In this document: in pieces, positions 24,684 through 32,990 of the stretch
Layout of the letters: each line of letters begins with the position of its first letter
Numbering within the stretch: the stretch's first letter is position 1
From: Ferrovibrio sp041906005
Lineage (GTDB): Bacteria; Pseudomonadota; Alphaproteobacteria; Ferrovibrionales; Ferrovibrionaceae
Length of the DNA stretch: 64,000 nt
Assembly (NCBI RefSeq): GCF_041906005.1
Contig: NZ_JAYRJY010000001.1
Location: 62,001 to 126,000, forward strand
Direction: 5' to 3'
The notes under the pieces: generated by a model
Databases searched by the model: none
What the model saw: only the letters and a program-made list of their open reading frames with translations
Told to the model about the DNA's origin: nothing
Position numbers and translations under genes: made by a program

Positions 24684-25118
24684 ATGGATTACTTCTTTTA
24701 CGGTACTTTGTGCGACCCGGATGTCCACCGCCTGATTTTGGGCTATCGGCCCGGCCCCCGCCAGATCCGCCCCGCCAGCCTGGCCGGCTTTCGCCGCAAG
24801 GTTGCCCGCGGCCGCAGCTACCCGCTGTTGATCCGCGCTCCGGCCGGCCGGGTACAGGGCCTGCTGTTTACCCCGCACCGGCGCGGGGATGCCGAACGAC
24901 TCGCGGCGTATGAAGGGCCGGAATACGTCACCCGCCGCCTGTGGGTACGCCCCCGGGGCGCCGATGGCTGCCAGCCGGCGCAGGTGTTCCTGCCCGCATC
25001 CGGCATGCTGCCGGCTGGCCTGGCGGACTGGCACCCGCAGATCTGGCGCCGCCGCGAGAAAGCCGCATTTGTTCTGTCTCTTCATCGCCAGGGTTCCATG
25101 CCATGCGCAAACCGTTAG
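24684..25118 (+). CDS. Gamma-glutamylcyclotransferase-like (AIG2/GGCT fold) protein
   Basis: Protein of 144 residues with the GGCT-fold opening YFFYGTLCDPDVHRLILG, whose YGTL loop binds the substrate carboxylate. The acid residue in the loop AAYEGPEYVTRRLWV corresponds to the family's catalytic Glu. Substrate not known. ATG 24684 was chosen because the fold begins immediately; an upstream ATG at 24564 would overlap chrR and its promoter. It overlaps the Nudix gene by 16 bp. Confidence 0.82.
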   Translation: MDYFFYGTLCDPDVHRLILGYRPGPRQIRPASLAGFRRKVARGRSYPLLIRAPAGRVQGLLFTPHRRGDAERLAAYEGPEYVTRRLWVRPRGADGCQPAQVFLPASGMLPAGLADWHPQIWRRREKAAFVLSLHRQGSMPCANR

Positions 25119-25750
25119 ATACCAGTCATCAGCCCTTTCCGGTCGAGGTCTCCCGCATCGACCCGGTGTTTCGGGGCCATTTGAATGTCGACGAGTTGCA
25201 TCTGCGCCACGGCCTGTTCGCCGGCGGCATGAGCGACCAGATGAGCCGCGAGGTGGTCTCGCGGCGCGATGCCGTCTGCGTCATGCCTTACGATCCCAAA
25301 CGTGACCAAGTCGTGCTGATCGAACAATTCCGCGCATCGGCCCTGTTCAATGGCGACCGGGCCTGGATGGTTGAGGCCGTCGCCGGCCTGATCGAGGATG
25401 GCGAAACCATCGAGGATGTCGCGCGCCGCGAATTGAAAGAGGAAAGCGGGCTGGAGGCCATCGGCGCGCTGCTGCCGATCAGCATGGTCTATTCCACGCC
25501 TGGCTTTTGCAGCGAGCGCTTCTACATGTTCTGTGCCCAGGTCGATGCCGGCAAGGCCGGCGGCATCCACGGACTGGACCACGAACACGAGGATATTCGG
25601 GTCTTCACCCTGCCCTTCACCGAGGCATTTGCACGCTGGGAAGCCGGGGAATTCCCCAATTCGCCCGCCACCATCGGCCTGCTCTGGCTTGGCCTGTATC
25701 GTGAGCGGCTGCAGCAAAACTGGGCCGACCCGCGCGGGTTGCGACCCTGA
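25103..25750 (+). CDS. Nudix hydrolase, ADP-ribose pyrophosphatase type
   Basis: Cytoplasmic pyrophosphatase of 215 residues that probably cleaves ADP-ribose or related nucleotide sugars. The Nudix box is complete: G95-x5-E101-x7-R109-E110-L-K-E113-E114-S-G116. The N-terminal strand arrangement and the proline-containing loop after the box (VYSTPGFCSERFYMF) fit the ADPRase (NudF/TrgB) branch. ATG 25103 lies in the end of the preceding gene, implying coupling. Confidence 0.9.
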   Translation: MRKPLDTSHQPFPVEVSRIDPVFRGHLNVDELHLRHGLFAGGMSDQMSREVVSRRDAVCVMPYDPKRDQVVLIEQFRASALFNGDRAWMVEAVAGLIEDGETIEDVARRELKEESGLEAIGALLPISMVYSTPGFCSERFYMFCAQVDAGKAGGIHGLDHEHEDIRVFTLPFTEAFARWEAGEFPNSPATIGLLWLGLYRERLQQNWADPRGLRP

Positions 25751-25812
25751 TCCCCCCTCGGTATAGGATTGGATCGGGGGAATTAGCCCGATACCCAGAT
25801 ACCGAGAGTAAA

Positions 25813-26814
25813 ATGGACATCCGGAAAGATTTCATCGACAGCATCGGCCGTACCCCGCTGATCCGCCTGCGCCGCGCCTCCGAACTCACCGGCTGCGAAA
25901 TCTACGGCAAGGCCGAGTTCATGAATCCCGGCGGTTCGGTGAAGGACCGCGCCGCCCTCTATATTGTCCAGGATGCCATCAAACGCGGCACCCTGCGCCC
26001 CGGCGGCACCATTGTCGAAGGCACGGCGGGCAATACCGGCATCGGACTGGCGCTGGTGGGCAATGCGATGGGTTTCAGGACCGTGATCGTGATGCCGGAA
26101 ACCCAGAGCCAGGAGAAAAAGGATTTCCTGCGCCTGTGCGGTGCCGACCTGCGGCTGGTGCCGGCGGTGCCCTACAAGGACCCGAACAATTATGTGAAAT
26201 TTTCCGGCCGTCTGGCCGAGGAGATGGCGAAGACCGAACCCAATGGCGCCATCTGGGCCAACCAGTTCGACAACGTCGCCAACCGCGAGGCGCATTACCG
26301 CACGACGGGGCCGGAAATCTGGACCCAGACCGAGGGCAAAGTGGATGGCTTCACCTGCGCGGTGGGTTCGGGCGGCACCTTCGCCGGCGTGCTGATGGCC
26401 CTGAAGGAACGCAATCCGAAGGTGCAGGTGGCGCTGGCCGATCCGATGGGCGCGGCGCTGTACAGCTATTACAAGACCGGCGAGTTGAAAGCCGAAGGCA
26501 GCTCGATCACCGAAGGCATCGGCCAGGGCCGCATCACGGCGAACCTGGAAGGCATCACGCCGGACGACGCTTTCCAGATCCCGGACGAGGAAGCCCTGCC
26601 CGTGGTGTTCGACCTGATCCAGCATGAAGGTCTGGTGCTGGGCGGTTCCAGCGGGGTCAACATCGCCGCGGCGATCCGCCTGGCCAAGAAGATGGGCCCG
26701 GGCCATACCATCGTGACCATCCTGTGCGACGGCGGCGCGCGTTATCAGAGCAAGATGTTCAACCCCGAGTTCCTGCGGGCCAAGAACCTGCCCGTTCCGT
26801 CCTGGATGGCCTGA
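25813..26814 (+). CDS. cysK: Cysteine synthase A-type PLP enzyme
   Basis: O-acetylserine sulfhydrylase family, fold type II PLP enzyme of 333 residues. Lys44 in NPGGSVKDR forms the Schiff base, TAGNTGIG is the substrate loop and GSGGTFAGV the phosphate loop. The last third (LVLGGSSGVNIAAAIRLAKK) is typical. It could make cysteine or, as in some relatives, act on another beta-substituted serine. It begins a run with alaX, sseA and a GNAT gene, all the same way with 2-14 bp gaps or small overlaps. Confidence 0.92.
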   Translation: MDIRKDFIDSIGRTPLIRLRRASELTGCEIYGKAEFMNPGGSVKDRAALYIVQDAIKRGTLRPGGTIVEGTAGNTGIGLALVGNAMGFRTVIVMPETQSQEKKDFLRLCGADLRLVPAVPYKDPNNYVKFSGRLAEEMAKTEPNGAIWANQFDNVANREAHYRTTGPEIWTQTEGKVDGFTCAVGSGGTFAGVLMALKERNPKVQVALADPMGAALYSYYKTGELKAEGSSITEGIGQGRITANLEGITPDDAFQIPDEEALPVVFDLIQHEGLVLGGSSGVNIAAAIRLAKKMGPGHTIVTILCDGGARYQSKMFNPEFLRAKNLPVPSWMA

Positions 26815-26816
26815 GC

Positions 26817-27539
26817 ATGACTACCTTCCTGTTCCGCGACGACGCCTACCTCACCCATTGCGATGCCGTGGTGACCGCGATCGACGAACGCGGCTTCCAG
26901 ACCAACCAGACGGTGTTCTATCCGCTGGGCGGCGGGCAGCCGGGCGATGTCGGCCGCTTCGTGCTCTCGACCGGCGAGATCGTCGAAATCACCGATACCG
27001 TGAAGGGCGACGGGCCCGATGGCATCATCCACAAGACCGGCACCGGCTCGGCCGCGCTGAAAGTCGGCAGCACCGGCAAGCTGGAACTGGACTGGGCGCG
27101 GCGCCATCGCCTGATGCGCATGCATACCTGCCTGCATCTGCTCTCGGCGCTGGTGCCCTTCCCCGTCACCGGCGGTTCGGTGGGCGACGGCAAGGGCCGG
27201 CTGGATTTCGACATGGCCGACAGCATCCCCGACAAAGATACCCTGACCGCGAAGCTGAACGAGTTGATCCGCGAGGACCATGCCGTGACGGCGCGCTGGA
27301 TCACCGATGAGGAATTGCTGGGCAATCCCGAACTGGTGAAGACCATGGCGGTGAAGCCGCCGATGGGCCATGGCCGCGTGCGCCTGATCGAGGTGGCCGG
27401 CATGGACAAGCCGCTCGACCTGCAGGCCTGCGGCGGGACGCACGTGAAACAGACCGGCGAGATCGGTCCGGTGACGGTGCGCAAGATCGAGAACAAGGGA
27501 AAACAGAACCGCCGCGTGAATATCGAATTCGCGGCTTGA
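26817..27539 (+). CDS. alaX: Alanyl-tRNA editing protein AlaX-like
   Basis: Free-standing editing domain that hydrolyses Ser or Gly mischarged on tRNA-Ala, 240 residues. Zinc ligands are H103-x3-H107 (HTCLH) and C205-x3-H209 (CGGTH), as in the AlaRS editing domain. The GGGQPGDVG motif and the C-terminal KIENKGKQNRRV are also typical. ATG 26817 is 2 bp after the cysK stop. Confidence 0.93.
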   Translation: MTTFLFRDDAYLTHCDAVVTAIDERGFQTNQTVFYPLGGGQPGDVGRFVLSTGEIVEITDTVKGDGPDGIIHKTGTGSAALKVGSTGKLELDWARRHRLMRMHTCLHLLSALVPFPVTGGSVGDGKGRLDFDMADSIPDKDTLTAKLNELIREDHAVTARWITDEELLGNPELVKTMAVKPPMGHGRVRLIEVAGMDKPLDLQACGGTHVKQTGEIGPVTVRKIENKGKQNRRVNIEFAA

Positions 27540-27565
27540 AAGCACTGGAGTTCAGGGAGCGTTAC

Positions 27566-28423
27566 ATGGCTTATGTGAATGCGGATGCGCTGGTTTCCAC
27601 CGAATGGCTGGCCGAACACCTGAAGGCGCCAGACCTGCGCATCGTCGATGCTTCATGGTACCTGCCCTTCATGAACCGCAATGGCAAGGCGGAATACAAT
27701 GAGGGCCATATCCCCGGCGCCGTGTATTTCGACATCGACGATATTTCCGATACCGACAGCAAGCTGCCGCATATGCTGCCCAGCCCGGAGAAGTTCGCTT
27801 CGCGCATGCGCCGGCTGGGCATCGGCGACGGCAACCGCATCGTGGTCTATGACGGTTCCGACAACCACCTCTCCGCCCCGCGCGCCTGGTGGATGTTCCG
27901 CGTCTTCGGCCACACCGATGTCGCCGTGCTGAATGGCGGCCTCAAGAAGTGGAAGGCCGAAGGCCGCCCGGTGGAAGACCTGCCGCCGCTGCCGCGCGAA
28001 CGGCATTTCACCGCGCGCCGCAACGACCTGCTGGTGCGCGACGTGGAACAGGTGCGCGCCAACCTGGCCAGCGGCCGCGAGCAGGTGCTCGATGCCCGCA
28101 GCAAGGGCCGCTTTGACGGCAGCGAGCCCGAACCGCGCCCCGGCCTGCGCGGCGGCCACATCCCCGGCTCGAAATGCCTGCCGGCCGCCACCCTCACCGA
28201 TCCCGCCACCGGACTGTTCCGCAACGGCCCCGAACTGAAGGCCCTGCTGCAGGATGCCGGCATCGACATGTCGAAGCCGGTGATCACCACCTGCGGCTCG
28301 GGTGTCTCGGCCTGCTCGCTGACGCTGGCGCTGCATCTGCTGGGCCATCGTCAGGTGGCGGTCTATGATGGCTCGTGGACCGAATGGGGCGGCCGCGCCG
28401 ATCTGCCGGCGGAAGTGGCCTGA
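27566..28423 (+). CDS. sseA: 3-mercaptopyruvate sulfurtransferase
   Basis: Two-domain rhodanese of 285 residues that moves sulfur from 3-mercaptopyruvate to cyanide or thiols. The N-terminal inactive rhodanese domain has GHIPGAVYFDID. The C-terminal catalytic domain has GGHIPGSKCLPA and the active-site loop C243-G-S-G-V-S-A, which matches the CG(S/T)GVTA of MST rather than the CRKGVT of thiosulfate sulfurtransferase. Follows alaX by 26 bp. Confidence 0.94.
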   Translation: MAYVNADALVSTEWLAEHLKAPDLRIVDASWYLPFMNRNGKAEYNEGHIPGAVYFDIDDISDTDSKLPHMLPSPEKFASRMRRLGIGDGNRIVVYDGSDNHLSAPRAWWMFRVFGHTDVAVLNGGLKKWKAEGRPVEDLPPLPRERHFTARRNDLLVRDVEQVRANLASGREQVLDARSKGRFDGSEPEPRPGLRGGHIPGSKCLPAATLTDPATGLFRNGPELKALLQDAGIDMSKPVITTCGSGVSACSLTLALHLLGHRQVAVYDGSWTEWGGRADLPAEVA

Positions 28424-28437
28424 ACGAGAGGCCCGGC

Positions 28438-29040
28438 ATGGCGGAGGCGCGGGAGGGCCGCGTGGAACAGGCGATCTTCCGCCTGCCGCCGGCAAAGCTG
28501 CTGGACGACGGTCGCTACAACGTCACCGTCGTCTATCTCGACATGACCAGGGCGCCGCCCGAGGCACCCAATCCACCGCCGCTGGTGCCCAAGCTGGCGC
28601 TGCTGCGGCTCGACAAGCCAACGGTGGGGTTCTACCGCTACCTCTACGAGGCGGTGGGCAGCCGCTGGTACTGGGTCGATCGTCACCGCATGAGCGACGT
28701 GGCGCTGGGCCATATCATCAACGACCCGCTGGTGGAAATCTGGGTGCCCTATGTGGGCGGCGTGCCCGCCGGCTATATCGAGCTTGATCGCCGCGCCGAA
28801 GAGAGCGACGACACCAAACCGATCAACATCGCCTATTTCGGCCTGGCGCCGGAATTCTTCGGTCGCGGCATCGGCCCATGGCTGCTGCGCGCCGGCATCC
28901 GGCAGGCGTTTTCCTATGAGACGAAGCGCCTGACGGTGAATACCTGCAACCTGGATCACCCGGCCGCCCTGCCGCTGTACCAGAAGCTCGGCTTCCGCCC
29001 CTATCAGACGCGCGAGGCGCTGTTCGATCCGCGGCGCTAG
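28438..29040 (+). CDS. GNAT-family N-acetyltransferase
   Basis: Acetyltransferase of 200 residues. The GNAT core is recognisable in the C-terminal half: VPAGYIELDRR (strand before the CoA site), INIAYFGLAPEFFGRGIGPWLL (the R/Q-x-x-G-x-G/A CoA loop as RGIGPW) and LTVNTCNLDHPAALPLYQKLGF. Substrate unknown. Downstream of sseA by 14 bp. Its TAG stop shares the palindrome CTAG with the stop of the convergent gene. Confidence 0.87.
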   Translation: MAEAREGRVEQAIFRLPPAKLLDDGRYNVTVVYLDMTRAPPEAPNPPPLVPKLALLRLDKPTVGFYRYLYEAVGSRWYWVDRHRMSDVALGHIINDPLVEIWVPYVGGVPAGYIELDRRAEESDDTKPINIAYFGLAPEFFGRGIGPWLLRAGIRQAFSYETKRLTVNTCNLDHPAALPLYQKLGFRPYQTREALFDPRR

Positions 29041-29672
29041 CCGGCAGCTTTGACGCGCTGGTAATGCCGCCGCGCCTTGGCGCGGTTGCCGCAGGCTTCC
29101 ATCGAGCACCAGCGGCGGCGCTTGTTCGGACTGGTATCGTGGAACAGCCAGCCGCAGCCCGGCCCGGCGCAACAGCGGATACTTTCCGGTTCCGCCGTCA
29201 CCAGCAGGTCGGCCGCCAGCCGCGCGATGGCGCCGAGCGGCGAGCCGAGGTCGATACCGTCGCCATGGCTGCGCCAGACCAGGCGGCCATGCGAAGCGGC
29301 CAGCGCCCGTCCTTCGGGATATTCCAGCAGGCAGCGGTTCAGCACGGCCAGATCGGCTTTCGGTGCGCCGCGGCCATGGCGCGAGGCATCGGCCAGATGG
29401 AACAGTGCCTCGCGCAGGGCGATGGCCTCTTTGCACACGGCTGCCGCCCTGACCGGTGTATTGGCCGCCAGCCGCTCCAGCTCAGTCGCGGTGGACGCGC
29501 TCAGGATGCCGGCCCGCCGGCACCAGGCCAGCAGGGCCGCGTACGACACCAGGGTCTCTTCCGGTCCGCCCTCGGCCGGTTTGCGCCCGCGCCAGTCCAG
29601 CGTGTTAACGAAATCGAGCGCCGGATGGCCGCCGAGCAGGTCGAGAGTGAGGACGCGGAGCGGCTCTTTCAT
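29037..29672 (-). CDS. CGNR zinc-finger (ABATE domain) putative transcriptional regulator
   Basis: Protein of 211 residues with an N-terminal ABATE-type domain (GGHPALDFVNTLDWRG) and a C-terminal CGNR zinc finger: IRCCAGPGCGWLFHDTSPN followed by C189-SMEA-C194-GNR-AKARRHY. The finger is thought to bind DNA. ATG 29672 was chosen as the first Met before the conserved GGHPALDF. It is divergent from azlC, 52 bp away, so it may regulate it. Confidence 0.88.
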   Translation of the reverse strand: MKEPLRVLTLDLLGGHPALDFVNTLDWRGRKPAEGGPEETLVSYAALLAWCRRAGILSASTATELERLAANTPVRAAAVCKEAIALREALFHLADASRHGRGAPKADLAVLNRCLLEYPEGRALAASHGRLVWRSHGDGIDLGSPLGAIARLAADLLVTAEPESIRCCAGPGCGWLFHDTSPNKRRRWCSMEACGNRAKARRHYQRVKAAG

Positions 29673-29724
29673 ATAACCATCATACCGGTTGACTGCCCAA
29701 CCGCCAATGCCTAGTTTCCGCCCG

Positions 29725-30456
29725 ATGGAATCCGACGCCCAGCAATCCGCCAGCGAACAATCCGATGCCGAACCGGCCGTCTTCACCCGTGCCGGGGTCT
29801 GGCGCGGCATGAAGCTGACCCTGCCCTTCAGCGTCAGCGCGATGCCCTTCGGCCTGGCTTATGGCGCGGCGGCGGCCGGCGTGGGGGTGACGCCGGGCGA
29901 AGCCACGCTGATGAGCGCGCTGCTCTTTGCCGGCAGCGCGCAGTTCGCCGTGCTCAGCCTGTGGGTCTCGCCGCTGCCGCTGATGGCGATGGTGCTCACG
30001 GCGTTTCTGGTGAATGCGCGTCATGTGGTGATGGGCGCGGCCTTGCATCCCTTTATTTCCAACCTGCCGCGCAGGGTGGTGCTGCCGCTGGCCGGCGGCA
30101 TGACTGATGCCGGCTGGGCCATCACCCTGCAGGAAATGATGCGCGGCCGGCGCGACCTAGGCATCCTGCTCGGCACCATCATCATGCAATGGCCGATCTG
30201 GACCGGCGGCACGCTGGCCGGCGCGCTGGTCGGCGGCGCCGGGCTGGAACCGAAACGCTGGGGCCTGGACGTGCTGATCGCAGGCGTGTTCGCCACCTCC
30301 GTCGTCGGCCTTTATCGCGGGCGTGGCGATGCGCTGCCCTGGGCCGCCGCCATTGCCGGCACGGCAGCCAGCCTGCTCTGGCTGCCCGGCAACTGGTATA
30401 TCCTGATCGGCGGCCTCTGCGCCGGCCTCGCGGGGCTGCTGCGCCATGCCGACTGA
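29725..30456 (+). CDS. azlC: AzlC-family branched-chain amino-acid exporter subunit
   Basis: Large subunit of an AzlCD-type exporter, about 243 residues, with seven or eight predicted helices. Family features are FSVSAMPFGLAYGAAA, LLFAGSAQFAVLSLWV and AFLVNARHVVMGAALHPF. Partner AzlD follows with an 11-bp overlap. Upstream Met codons at 29689 and 29707 are also possible starts; none has a strong ribosome site. Confidence 0.88.
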   Translation: MESDAQQSASEQSDAEPAVFTRAGVWRGMKLTLPFSVSAMPFGLAYGAAAAGVGVTPGEATLMSALLFAGSAQFAVLSLWVSPLPLMAMVLTAFLVNARHVVMGAALHPFISNLPRRVVLPLAGGMTDAGWAITLQEMMRGRRDLGILLGTIIMQWPIWTGGTLAGALVGGAGLEPKRWGLDVLIAGVFATSVVGLYRGRGDALPWAAAIAGTAASLLWLPGNWYILIGGLCAGLAGLLRHAD

Positions 30457-30769
30457 GATACTGGGCATCAATACCATGGCGCTGCTGGCCATCGCCGGCA
30501 TGGCACTGGCAACTTACATCACCCGTGCCGGCGGCTTCTGGCTGATGGGTTATGTCACCATCTCGCCGCGCATCGAACGCTTCCTGCGCCAGACCGCCGG
30601 CGGCGTGCTGATCGCCATCGTGACGGCGGCGGCGATGAACGGCGACTGGACCATGTGGTGCGGCCTGGGCGCCACTTTCGCCGTCATGCTGCTTTTCCGC
30701 CGGCCGATGACGGCGATCCTGATCGGCATGGCGGTGGCCGCCGGCCTGCGCTGGCTGCCACCACTATAG
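30446..30769 (+). CDS. azlD: AzlD-family branched-chain amino-acid exporter subunit
   Basis: Small membrane subunit of 107 residues with about four helices, including ALATYITRAGGFWLMGYV and GGVLIAIVTAAAMNG, the typical AzlD pattern with an N-terminal TY.TR..G motif. Works with AzlC. Start overlaps the azlC stop by 11 bp. The G+C content drops sharply right after its stop. Confidence 0.87.
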   Translation: MPTEILGINTMALLAIAGMALATYITRAGGFWLMGYVTISPRIERFLRQTAGGVLIAIVTAAAMNGDWTMWCGLGATFAVMLLFRRPMTAILIGMAVAAGLRWLPPL

Positions 30770-30806
30770 TGTTATTTCAACAGCAGATGTCTTGCTTGTT
30801 GATCAC

Positions 30807-32402
30807 TTAAACGCGCCGATTTGCTTGATATGTATCTTTGTTAAACGGAATATTGAACTCTGGTAACAGTGCCTGATGAATGACAATTCTGCTTTTTAGA
30901 TTGATCTCTGAATCATCTCTGAATGCAAATCGCATAGTATTATTTTCACGATTTCTATTTCCTATTGCCCCAAGTTTGTATAGCTCTCTGAGAATGTCTC
31001 CATGCTTTACAGCCTTTGAAAGCATCTCAACTTCAGTGTTTTCTTTAGCAAGTGAATTTAAGTGCCGAACAAACTCGTCATAACTGAATTCAGCTTTGAA
31101 TTCAGTCAAAATTACAGGAAAAGCCTCTATCTGCTTTTTATCTTGGTACTTTACAGCCAATTCAGCCTGTATCTCGCGCCAACTGAATTTGGCGTATTTC
31201 TTTGCGACTGCATCGATAATCGTGTTGGTAAATACCCAAGCATTTGGGGCTTTATCTATACATAAATTCAAAAGACGAACCAAATCTCTAGGTTTAAACC
31301 ACGTCTTATGCAGGATGTATTTAGGCGAGAGCCGATTGCCATTGTGAGAGAAATATCTATCCCAAATGCCCCGCAACTCACCGCTCACCGCAACTCCCTG
31401 AATCTGTTCACTGACCATAATTTTGTGACAAATCATCTTGATTAAAGGGTGAGATACGTCTTCTTCCGAGACTGAGGCCGTCCAATTCAATTCGCGGCCG
31501 AACCCCTGTATTAATTTCTCGATCTCTTTATCGATAGTATGAACAGCATGAACCACCTCAGATCTAACTGCGGCCACAATTTTTAACCAACGGCCTGCAG
31601 CATGAGACATTTCATTAAATTGATGGATGACAACAATAAGATCCCTTATTAAGCGAGCATCCCGCTCATATTGTCTTTTTGATGCGAGCTTTGGCTCAAG
31701 CTCATCGATAAAAAGATAAAATGAACCTGAGTTCATCGTAATATTTTTGAACAACTCATCCGCTTTGAACAAAATATCAGTGATTTTAAACTTCTTTTTA
31801 TCTGAATCGTTCGCCCCCCATTCCAAAAAGAGTTTTGCGCTCGGCGTAGCAGAAACCTCAATTTCACCTTTTGTAATTTTTGGTATTAGACGCCGCAATC
31901 CGCTTACTCCGCTGGATTCCGATGAGATTTCAGTAACGAATTTGGCATAACGAGCGCAATCAGATGAAGAAGAACTAAAGCGCGACATATTACTCGCGAT
32001 TGTGTCCGCTATAACTCTATGAAAATACCAACGCCAAATATTCTCAAAATCCTGATCAAAGATATTGCCTGTGTTGTCGTCGGTGACAGAGAAAGCACCT
32101 TCTTGAGATGCAAATTCTTCACGCTGCTCTTCAGAAATTTTGGACTTAAAAAGCACGAACTCCGCGAGATTATCTTTTCGGCGAACATTTAAGTCTATGT
32201 AACGAAGAAGCGCTGTCTTTCCGGTTCCTTTCAGGCCATATACGTAAAAACGACGACCTGAAATAAAATCATCCACATCAATATAATCGGGTTTGTAAAA
32301 AGTTTTCAGGAATAAGTCTTCAGCGGCCTTATCAGCAAAGATCAACTCGTCTTTAGCGTCAGGCTTTCCAATATAAACTTGAGATATCTTTAAATTATTC
32401 AT
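30807..32402 (-). CDS. AT-rich P-loop ATPase, Sll1717-like, probably foreign
   Basis: Predicted ATPase of 531 residues. Walker A is G56-LKGT-G61-K62-T63 (YVYGLKGTGKTALLRY) and Walker B is FYLFIDELEP at about 231-240, the pattern of the P-loop ATPase Sll1717 family. The rest is helical, ending in a region with TWFKPRDLVRLLNLC and a likely winged-helix tail. Base composition and codon use (many A/T third positions) differ strongly from both neighbours. ATG 32402 is preceded by GAGGG; an in-frame TTG at 32414 is less likely. Function unknown; related STAND/KAP-like ATPases often serve in defence. Confidence 0.78.
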   Translation of the reverse strand: MNNLKISQVYIGKPDAKDELIFADKAAEDLFLKTFYKPDYIDVDDFISGRRFYVYGLKGTGKTALLRYIDLNVRRKDNLAEFVLFKSKISEEQREEFASQEGAFSVTDDNTGNIFDQDFENIWRWYFHRVIADTIASNMSRFSSSSSDCARYAKFVTEISSESSGVSGLRRLIPKITKGEIEVSATPSAKLFLEWGANDSDKKKFKITDILFKADELFKNITMNSGSFYLFIDELEPKLASKRQYERDARLIRDLIVVIHQFNEMSHAAGRWLKIVAAVRSEVVHAVHTIDKEIEKLIQGFGRELNWTASVSEEDVSHPLIKMICHKIMVSEQIQGVAVSGELRGIWDRYFSHNGNRLSPKYILHKTWFKPRDLVRLLNLCIDKAPNAWVFTNTIIDAVAKKYAKFSWREIQAELAVKYQDKKQIEAFPVILTEFKAEFSYDEFVRHLNSLAKENTEVEMLSKAVKHGDILRELYKLGAIGNRNRENNTMRFAFRDDSEINLKSRIVIHQALLPEFNIPFNKDTYQANRRV

Positions 32403-32468
32403 TTCCGCCCTCAACTCATTGAATTCAAGGAATGATGCAAAATTACACTGATCGAATTAACTAGAAAA

Positions 32469-32936
32469 CTAATTATTCGAGTCCCATTCCACCACCTGCC
32501 AGGTATTGCCGCGCCGCTGCACGCGATAGCGCGTGGGCGGCGCCGGCGTGGTGGCGCAGTCGGGCTCGGCCATCTGCAGGCCGCAATTGCGCCCGGCAAT
32601 GGCGATCACCGCTTCATCCGGCGCGGCCTGCTCAGCGGCGGCGACGCGATAGCTCCACCAATAACGGATATGCGATGCCCCGGCGAAATCCAGTGAAGCC
32701 GCCTGCGGCCAGACGACGCGGCAAAGCGCTGGGTCGCGGCGGGCGAAACAGGCCAGTAGGGTTTCGACGGCGCAGAGCGGCGTGTCCGGCCGGCCGATGC
32801 AGCGGCTGTCGCTGCGCTCGGCCGGGCCGATCAGCCGATATTGCCCGGCCGGGTCAACAGCTGGCAGTTGCGCGACGGCCGTGATTGGGGCGGCCATGGG
32901 TAACAACGCAAGAAGTACGGCGACGATGCGGCGCAT
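32469..32936 (-). CDS. Small secreted protein of unknown function
   Basis: Protein of 155 residues with a clear signal peptide (VAVLLALLPMAAPITAVA, cleavage likely after AVA or AVAQ). The mature part has six cysteines (RCIG, LCAV, LACF, LCRV, NCGL, DCAT), consistent with disulfides in the periplasm. No family recognised. It is the last gene on this strand below the Aap transporter, 54 bp past the AapP stop, and returns to high G+C composition. Confidence 0.7.
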   Translation of the reverse strand: MRRIVAVLLALLPMAAPITAVAQLPAVDPAGQYRLIGPAERSDSRCIGRPDTPLCAVETLLACFARRDPALCRVVWPQAASLDFAGASHIRYWWSYRVAAAEQAAPDEAVIAIAGRNCGLQMAEPDCATTPAPPTRYRVQRRGNTWQVVEWDSNN

Positions 32937-32990
32937 GACGCTCCTCCCCGGTTATCTGCGGGGAAGAGCATAACATAGATTCTGCCGGGA

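Noticed and set aside
30770..32468. Attachment-site repeats or transposon ends around the AT-rich ATPase gene
   Set aside because: No convincing direct or inverted repeat pair was found at the two composition boundaries; no tRNA is adjacent.
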